The notes below the pieces were generated by a model. That model was not told the origin of the DNA, made no database searches, and was given only the letters and a program-made list of their open reading frames with translations. Shown here piece by piece: positions 59,047-64,000 of a stretch of 64,000 nt of DNA. Made by a program: the position numbers and the translations under genes. Location of the stretch: IMG/VR virus record IMGVR_UViG_3300025646_000028, positions 1 to 64,000 of that record. One strand, written 5' to 3'. The DNA comes from a virus. Within the stretch, counting starts at the first letter, position 1. Every line of letters begins with the position of its first letter.

Positions 59047-60232
59047 AATCAACTCCTTTCTTTATATCAGCAAGATATTGTAACCCAATTGATCGACGGC
59101 TGATTAGGTTAGTCATTAACTGACCATCCATAAACGTGTTGCTATAATCAATAGCCAGTGGTACTTGTAATATTAGTGGAGCGATCTTAGAAACTGCATT
59201 GATCACAATCCAGAAAGGATCTTGTTGATACGAAGACACAGCCGTTACTGTGATAAGTATTGCGAATAAAAACGTAGTTGCAATTGTCCAGAATATTTTA
59301 CTAGTAGCATCTTTAGCAAGACGGCGTTCATTACTATTAAGCAATGAGTAGCTATCCACACTAACGCCTTCATTTTCAGTACCGTTGTAAACAAACATCG
59401 GACTGATGTATTTAAAGTGTTTTACAAAACCATCAATAACATATTCTTTAATATAATCTTCTTCGAGTAATTGTAAGTAACGTTCTTTCTTTTTAAGATA
59501 GTATATTTCTTTACGTGTAAGTTCACCTAAACTTTCAAGTATAAGTTTAGCGTCTTCACCTTTACGCAACGCATTAAAGTATGGTTTAAACTTTTTACGA
59601 ATTGCATAGTTAGCTTTACGTTCTAGTAAGTCAATGTTGTACTTAACGTTAGATCGATGTTGTTGTATTTTACGTTGACGATTAAACACATCATGTATCC
59701 ACGGTTCAAATGTAACAGGATCTAAATGTTTTTCCGTCATCTCATCGACTTCGTTAGAAATATCAACGTAGCGTTTATATCTTTCTCTAGCTAAAGTAAT
59801 TAAGTAATTAAACAAGCTATAGAACAACATAATTGCTGATCCAAGAGATATTGCTGTTGATATATACCAGAACGGGTATTCAAAAAAGAATTTTGTATTA
59901 ACTTGTATTTTAAAGTTGTCAGGAATTTCTACTTCAAATGGATTTGTACCAGGATTTTGTAACACATAGTTAGCAATGTATAAATTAATTGCTTGCTCTG
60001 AGTACCATGTAATACGGTAGTTATTATTTTCCGCTTTAAGAACTTCATACTCTCCGTATGTCATATCGACTGCGCCAACTGTGTACTGAGCTTGTCCTTC
60101 AATAACAGGAAGCACACCGTTAATTCCTAGTACAACAAGTAAAGAAAGTAGTAAGAAAATAACACTACGAGATTTTTTATTCGTAATAATTTGTGTTGCT
60201 TTCTCTACTGCTTGTTCTACTTTGTCAGACAT
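59030..60232 (-). CDS. Four-helix membrane protein (400 aa)
   Basis: Hydrophobic segments at about residues 22-42, 119-145, 316-338 and 343-362. Between the second and third is a large basic cytosolic helical domain (150-310), and between the first and second an extracellular-type domain. No known motif. A large membrane protein in a virion operon is unusual; superinfection exclusion or a virion-membrane role during ejection are candidates. It overlaps the HTH gene by 17 bases. Confidence 0.6.
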   Translation of the reverse strand: MSDKVEQAVEKATQIITNKKSRSVIFLLLSLLVVLGINGVLPVIEGQAQYTVGAVDMTYGEYEVLKAENNNYRITWYSEQAINLYIANYVLQNPGTNPFEVEIPDNFKIQVNTKFFFEYPFWYISTAISLGSAIMLFYSLFNYLITLARERYKRYVDISNEVDEMTEKHLDPVTFEPWIHDVFNRQRKIQQHRSNVKYNIDLLERKANYAIRKKFKPYFNALRKGEDAKLILESLGELTRKEIYYLKKKERYLQLLEEDYIKEYVIDGFVKHFKYISPMFVYNGTENEGVSVDSYSLLNSNERRLAKDATSKIFWTIATTFLFAILITVTAVSSYQQDPFWIVINAVSKIAPLILQVPLAIDYSNTFMDGQLMTNLISRRSIGLQYLADIKKGVDYAKTN

Positions 60233-60233
60233 T

Positions 60234-60464
60234 TTATAACGCTTCTCTTAAAGCTTCTACTGCCGTTTTAATTAATACAAGTTGTTGGTTACGTTCTTCT
60301 TTATCTTCATACGTAATAACAATGGGTTCCCGTACATCAGCAATCCATACAGTAATTCCATACATTTCTGGTGTTTGCATTGTTTGTGGGATTGTCATTT
60401 TACCGTATCCCAAAATAAAACGCGGGTCTAAACTTACATCTTTTAATTCTACAAATGTTGCCAT
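60234..60464 (-). CDS. Unknown protein (76 aa)
   Basis: ATG at 60464 behind AAGGAGG. It starts MATFVELKDVSLDPRFILGY and shows a beta-rich pattern (ITVWIADVREPIVITYED) with a C-terminal helix. Resembles a small PH- or SH3-like fold, not assigned. One base separates it from the membrane-protein gene. Confidence 0.6.
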   Translation of the reverse strand: MATFVELKDVSLDPRFILGYGKMTIPQTMQTPEMYGITVWIADVREPIVITYEDKEERNQQLVLIKTAVEALREAL

Positions 60465-60473
60465 AAGGCCTCC

Positions 60474-60911
60474 TTAATTTTTGACAAGGTATTCTAACTT
60501 GTCATTATTTGCGCCTACAACTTCTGCTTTAATAAACTTAGCCAGGCGATGCATACGTTTATTGTCTTCATGTACTACAAACTTTATAGGTCTGAGATAA
60601 AACTTTTTTAAATGAGTAAACATTTCTAGTAATAATGGGAGTGAACCAACTCTTTTATTAGGAACTAAATATAGTTCTTTTATAAACAATATTTCAGTTT
60701 GATCAAGACTTATTGATACAAACCCTATTGTTTCACCTGAGTTGTCTACAATCATTAGACAACTGCCTTTGATAATATTGTGGTGTAGTTCTGTAAGCTT
60801 GATATAGAAGTATGAGTTATCAAAGAATAAATACTTTTTATCTTCATCACTCATAGTTGTGAACATATCAATGACTTTATATAAGTCAGGATAAGAACTA
60901 TAGTATATCAT
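60474..60911 (-). CDS. GNAT-type acetyltransferase (145 aa)
   Basis: Residues about 52-130 follow the GNAT fold: MIVDNSGETIGFVSISL, then FIKELYLVPNKRVGSLPLLLEMF at the acetyl-CoA loop (the usual R/Q-x2-G-x-G/A is degenerate, RVGSLP), then VHEDNKRMHRLAKFI near the end. Location among virion genes is unusual; it could modify a structural protein or a host target. It overlaps the zinc-ribbon gene by four bases. Confidence 0.65.
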   Translation of the reverse strand: MIYYSSYPDLYKVIDMFTTMSDEDKKYLFFDNSYFYIKLTELHHNIIKGSCLMIVDNSGETIGFVSISLDQTEILFIKELYLVPNKRVGSLPLLLEMFTHLKKFYLRPIKFVVHEDNKRMHRLAKFIKAEVVGANNDKLEYLVKN

Positions 60912-61177
60912 CCGATACTAGGATCCCAACCACCATCATCATCTTCGTAAGGATCTTCTTCAAAAAGTTCTACGTCTTCAAACTCTGGATCAGGTACGTC
61001 TACTTCGTCATCTAAAACTTTAAAAAAGTCAGGATTTGTTTCTTTAATAGTAGAGACTTCTAAACTGTAATGACACTTACGGCAAATATAGATATCAATA
61101 ACTTTATCCATACCTGCAATTTTACTAGCCAATAAATTAAAATCTGTACCACCGCAGTTTTTACAAACCTTACTCAT
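60908..61177 (-). CDS. Zinc-ribbon protein with acidic tail (89 aa)
   Basis: Start at ATG 61177 (MSKVCKNCGGTDFNLLAS), with AAGGAGG nine bases upstream. Two knuckles, CKNCGG and CRKCHY, form a zinc ribbon (four Cys). The second half is extremely acidic (Asp/Glu run ending DDGGWDPSIG). This resembles small regulators that mimic nucleic acid or bind a polymerase. The ATG overlaps the upstream stop. Confidence 0.65.
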   Translation of the reverse strand: MSKVCKNCGGTDFNLLASKIAGMDKVIDIYICRKCHYSLEVSTIKETNPDFFKVLDDEVDVPDPEFEDVELFEEDPYEDDDGGWDPSIG

Positions 61178-61625
61178 CTTCACGAACCTCCTTAGCAAGA
61201 TCTTCAATAAAGCGTTTATGATCTTCGGCTTCGGCTTCTGTCATTTCTGTGACAGTATATTGTTGATGCTGAATTGATTCTTGAATAAATCGAATGTCAG
61301 GAAACAAATTTTTAAGTGTATCATCGAACACTTTAGCAACCGCATCATGAATTGCTTTACGGCTTTGGTACAATGCGTTGTCTTTTTCTTCTTTAAAGAT
61401 ATAGACTTTGGCACTGATCTCTGCTTCTGTTGCAGGACGTAGGACAGGAATGTCAGCTAGTACTGCCGTAAGTCCTAAGTTAATAGAACTTAATACTGCG
61501 CTAAGGTATGGTTTGATATCTTCAGAGTTTCCACGCTTGATGCGCGGCAAGATCTTACTTTCAATCGTACCTTTTGTTGCGTCAGCTACGTATGAAATAC
61601 GTATAACGTCGGTTTTGTTTGGCAC
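61170..61625 (-). CDS. Unknown protein (151 aa), GTG start
   Basis: Start chosen at GTG 61625, seven bases after GGAGG; the longer frame from 61691 would run back through the promoter and terminator. It begins (M)PNKTDVIRISYVADATKG and is mostly helical, ending in an acidic EVREDE. It follows the portal transcription unit. Head-completion or connector roles are possible. Not recognised. Confidence 0.6.
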   Translation of the reverse strand: MPNKTDVIRISYVADATKGTIESKILPRIKRGNSEDIKPYLSAVLSSINLGLTAVLADIPVLRPATEAEISAKVYIFKEEKDNALYQSRKAIHDAVAKVFDDTLKNLFPDIRFIQESIQHQQYTVTEMTEAEAEDHKRFIEDLAKEVREDE

Positions 61626-61649
61626 AATAATGCCTCCTTTACTATCTTT

Positions 61650-61678
61650 ATTATAGCACAAAAAAACACAATGTGTAA
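61650..61678 (-). promoter_or_regulatory. Promoter: -35 TTACAC, 17-bp spacer, extended -10 TATAAT
   Basis: On the - strand, TTACAC (61673-61678), 17 bases, then TGC-TATAAT (-10 at 61650-61655). The -35 overlaps the downstream arm of the portal terminator. It gives a leader of about 18 bases before the GTG start at 61625. Confidence 0.7.
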
Positions 61679-61688
61679 AAACATTGTG
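61660..61688 (-). terminator. Intrinsic terminator after portal gene
   Basis: On the - strand, CACAATGT and ACATTGTG form a perfect 8-bp stem with a six-base loop, followed by seven T residues. It closes the portal unit and is interlocked with the next promoter. Confidence 0.85.
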
Positions 61689-61703
61689 CATTTTGTGTAA
61701 AGT

Positions 61704-63443
61704 TTACTTAAAGCCTTGACCCATTGAAGGATTTTGTTCCATTGCGTTCTTTTCTTCGATAAGAATGGTAATGGCTTGTTGTGCGGCTTGTTCTTCAGAT
61801 AATCCTTGAGACAGCAATCGACTAAAGATAGACGCAAAGTTTGTAAGATCTGCCACCAAAGTTTCAGCAATATTATCTTGGCTTTCTTTTTCAAGACGTT
61901 GTAAGAACAAATCTTTTTGTGGAAAGTCAGAGAATCGTACAAGATCTTGTGGTGTAATAATTTGTGGGTTGATTTGATACTGTGCTTGCATTTCATACAG
62001 TGCTTTAGCAGAATCAAACAAGTTAGCTTGGTTCATTGGTAGCAGTGTGGATGCAGCAATGTGATAATCAAAACGTAAACCTTGTTCACGCATTTCATTA
62101 AAACGTAATTCGTTTTGATCAACAACACGATTAGTACCTGTCGCAGAAAGTTTAGGCACTGTATATGTACGGTCACCTCCGTACGCAAAATAATAATCAA
62201 TAACTAACTTTGTAAGATCTTCACAAAATTCTTCTAACAACGTAATACGCGAGTTATCTGTAAGCATTGTGACACGCGCTTGGAATGCCTGCGTCGCACC
62301 GGTTGTTTGAATACTGTTTGTCATACGTCCTTTATAGTAAGGGTCAACACCGGTTACTTGAAAGATAGAATTTTCTAAACGTTGTTTAATTGGACTTAAG
62401 TCAGGAATCACAGGCACGTCTACATAGTTGACAATGTTACGCGGATCACCCTTTGTTTCAAAAGATGCACCAGGCGTGTTACCGTAGTCTGCAAACGAGC
62501 GCATATTAATACGGCCATCTGTGTTAACAAATCGTACGCGATTAAGTACGCGATAAGGTTGAGTTGCTTCCATTGAGTCAAGCATGTTAAGTGCAATGAC
62601 GGTGTTAAGAATCTTTGTTAACTTAGAATTACCGTACGGATTACCATCAGGACGTTGTGGCGTGTAGCACACAATAGGGAAACGTTTCAAAGGAAGATCT
62701 AAGTTTTCATAAATGATTTGATCTTCGTTAATAATAAAGACTTGGTCGATGTTGCCTTCTTCGTTACGAATAAAACATTCAATAAGCGATACAGTTTTGT
62801 TACCTGTCGTTGTATTGTTTTCATAACCAGCAAGACGGTTGTTTTGCGTCTTGTCACTCAGTACATTACGATGTGCTTTTTCATAAGCTGTTACAGCGTC
62901 TTTAAACTTTTCGTACTTCTTAAGCGAATCAATATTAACTGCACGTTCAATAAAAATAGCTTCACCATCTTTATACGAATCAACACTTGGATCAAAGTAA
63001 AGTTCTTCTGGTGATAATGCTTTAAGTTTGATGTGTCCTTTTTGAGCATCCCAGTCAACACGCATAGCACCTAAGTTATAAAGCTCTGCGTTTTCACCAA
63101 CATGTAAAAATTTATTCTTCATACCCCAGTGATTCCAATGGTATGCGATAAAAGCATTTAAAGCTTCTACTTGTTTTTCATCTTTTGCAAAACGAGGAGT
63201 GACAGTACCAATAAACGCACCGCTATAAATAGAGTTTAAATATCCTTGCACCACGTATTCAAAGTAGTTCCAGTCAGGAGTAATCGTATATTCTTTTAGA
63301 TTCTTTTTAAAGTAAGCCCAAAACTCGCCTTTATAAAGCGAGCGAATAATACGCCACTCCCGCAATGTACCTTGCTTGAATGCACGATACTCATCAAACA
63401 TTGTTTTTAAAGTAAACAAATCATACTTAAATTTTTCTGCCAT
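61704..63443 (-). CDS. Portal protein (579 aa)
   Basis: A podovirus-type portal. It begins MAEKFKYDLFTLKTMFDEYR, has a helical wing with WNYFEYVVQGYLNSIYSG, a GAMRVDWDAQKGHIKL beta segment, YFDPSV, PIVCYTPQRPDGNPYGNSK, and a long C-terminal helical part with TGATQAFQARVTMLTDN. These elements match the N4-like/podophage portal layout. The length is typical. It forms the dodecameric ring at the capsid vertex. Its ATG shares a base with the stop of the upstream gene. Confidence 0.85.
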   Translation of the reverse strand: MAEKFKYDLFTLKTMFDEYRAFKQGTLREWRIIRSLYKGEFWAYFKKNLKEYTITPDWNYFEYVVQGYLNSIYSGAFIGTVTPRFAKDEKQVEALNAFIAYHWNHWGMKNKFLHVGENAELYNLGAMRVDWDAQKGHIKLKALSPEELYFDPSVDSYKDGEAIFIERAVNIDSLKKYEKFKDAVTAYEKAHRNVLSDKTQNNRLAGYENNTTTGNKTVSLIECFIRNEEGNIDQVFIINEDQIIYENLDLPLKRFPIVCYTPQRPDGNPYGNSKLTKILNTVIALNMLDSMEATQPYRVLNRVRFVNTDGRINMRSFADYGNTPGASFETKGDPRNIVNYVDVPVIPDLSPIKQRLENSIFQVTGVDPYYKGRMTNSIQTTGATQAFQARVTMLTDNSRITLLEEFCEDLTKLVIDYYFAYGGDRTYTVPKLSATGTNRVVDQNELRFNEMREQGLRFDYHIAASTLLPMNQANLFDSAKALYEMQAQYQINPQIITPQDLVRFSDFPQKDLFLQRLEKESQDNIAETLVADLTNFASIFSRLLSQGLSEEQAAQQAITILIEEKNAMEQNPSMGQGFK

Positions 63444-63871
63444 TATTTATTACCTTCTTTCTTTTCAGGTAAAGGACCGTACATAATTTCTTGTAAGGTT
63501 TTATTAATAGCATCTGCTTGGCGTTGAGTGCTATTGATAATTGCTTCTTCAATTTCTTGTTGACGAAGCTTTTCTTTTTTGACAGCTTCTTCTGCTGCTT
63601 GCTCTGCTAAGATTTTTTGAGCAACATCTTCGTCTTCCCCTAGTGTGTTACCATGTTGAGCAGTTTCAATAGCTTCCTGAACTTCTTTTAAAGAATAAGT
63701 AATGTCTCCATCATTGTCGGGTTCTTTACTTCGGGATCCACGCACCGAGCGGTTTGTTGAAGTTTTCTTCTTCGTCTTCATTAGCTTCGTCATAAACACT
63801 ACTTGCATGGATAACACTACTGTTACCAGTATAAGTGATATTGTTAGCAAAGCCATTACGATCATTTCCAC
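63443..63871 (-). CDS. Membrane-anchored coiled-coil protein (142 aa), GTG start
   Basis: Start at GTG 63871, ten bases after AAGGAG; the earlier ATG lies upstream of that site. One N-terminal membrane helix (about residues 2-24, IVMALLTISLILVTVVLSM) is followed by a basic linker and a Glu/Lys/Ala-rich coiled coil (about 75-125). It begins the portal unit. Type and order resemble small spanin-like or portal-associated proteins; function unknown. Confidence 0.6.
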   Translation of the reverse strand: MEMIVMALLTISLILVTVVLSMQVVFMTKLMKTKKKTSTNRSVRGSRSKEPDNDGDITYSLKEVQEAIETAQHGNTLGEDEDVAQKILAEQAAEEAVKKEKLRQQEIEEAIINSTQRQADAINKTLQEIMYGPLPEKKEGNK

Positions 63872-63918
63872 GATTGTTATTCTCCTTAAGCGGGTCAAAA
63901 TATGTCCCTGTATTTTTT

Positions 63919-63947
63919 ATTATAGCACTCTTTTGTTTATCGTGTAT
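63919..63947 (-). promoter_or_regulatory. Extended -10 promoter of the portal unit
   Basis: On the - strand, ATACAC (63942-63947), 17 bases, TGC-TATAAT (-10 at 63919-63924), in the same form as the promoter at 61650. Leader about 40 bases. The remaining bases to 64000 hold no gene that I can support. Confidence 0.6.
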
Positions 63948-64000
63948 GAAACTTTTTCCACTAGGTAAGTATACATTAAGTTTTAATTCTTGTAAATTAT

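Noticed and set aside
1-64000. Mycoplasma-type code (TGA as Trp)
   Set aside because: TGA ends several clear genes (for example the SNF2-like helicase and the 92-aa basic protein) and Trp is coded by TGG.

Overview
The window looks like most of the genome of a tailed double-stranded DNA phage, probably podovirus-like, infecting a low-GC Gram-positive host. Nearly every gene starts behind a strong AAGGAGG-type ribosome binding site, TGA is used as a stop (so this is not the Mycoplasma code), there is a GNAT/zinc-ribbon/membrane-protein accessory set, and one structural protein carries BspA-type leucine-rich and InlB/Flg_new-type repeats that are common in Firmicutes of animal guts. Host and habitat are inferences. 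No tRNA, integrase, terminase large subunit or endolysin was recognised; the terminase is expected just beyond position 64000.

Layout. Bases 1-597 are a gene-free control region with phased TATACTAC repeats, an AT-rich palindrome, G/C-strand runs and a three-way-junction fold. Bases 598-15433 (+ strand) are early/middle genes: many small unknown proteins separated by strongly structured RNA leaders, a DprA-like protein, a DUF4314 protein, a MoxR-type AAA+ ATPase paired with a zincin-VWA protein, then a replication/recombination block (DnaG-type primase, SSB, SNF2-like helicase, family A DNA polymerase, PD-(D/E)XK nuclease, Sak4-like ATPase). This strand ends at 15.43-15.53 kb in a pseudoknot-like terminator that abuts the converging late strand.

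Bases 63871 down to 15525 (- strand) are virion genes. In transcription order: a membrane/coiled-coil protein, portal, small accessory genes (zinc ribbon, acetyltransferase, four-helix membrane protein, HTH), scaffold-like protein, an adaptor with LRR/InlB domains, a 1333-residue tail protein, a Gln-rich internal-virion-like protein, holin-like membrane proteins, two fibre proteins, a run of ten very small genes (about half of them strongly basic), an N4 gp56-type major capsid protein, and finally a single 7903-residue gene occupying 37% of the window. Late genes are split into transcription units by repeated cassettes of intrinsic terminator followed at once by an extended -10 promoter (TGnTATAAT).

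The centrepiece is the 7903-residue protein. It contains both halves of a two-barrel RNA polymerase active site: a beta-like GNK...H...FKG segment (Lys5589, Lys5599) and a beta'-like run ending in GADNDGDTM (Asp6120, Asp6122, Asp6124). It also contains a DEDD-type exonuclease signature (Asp4356, Glu4358, Asp4480), glycine-rich hydrophobic N-terminal segments, and a C-terminal motif of large phage polyvalent proteins. The gene order matches phage N4, in which the last late gene before the convergent junction is the virion-packaged, T7-type RNA polymerase. Here that slot appears to be filled by an unrelated, multisubunit-type polymerase on a protein more than twice as long. The likely model is that the megaprotein is packaged, ejected and transcribes the early + strand genes, while the late strand uses host-type promoters.
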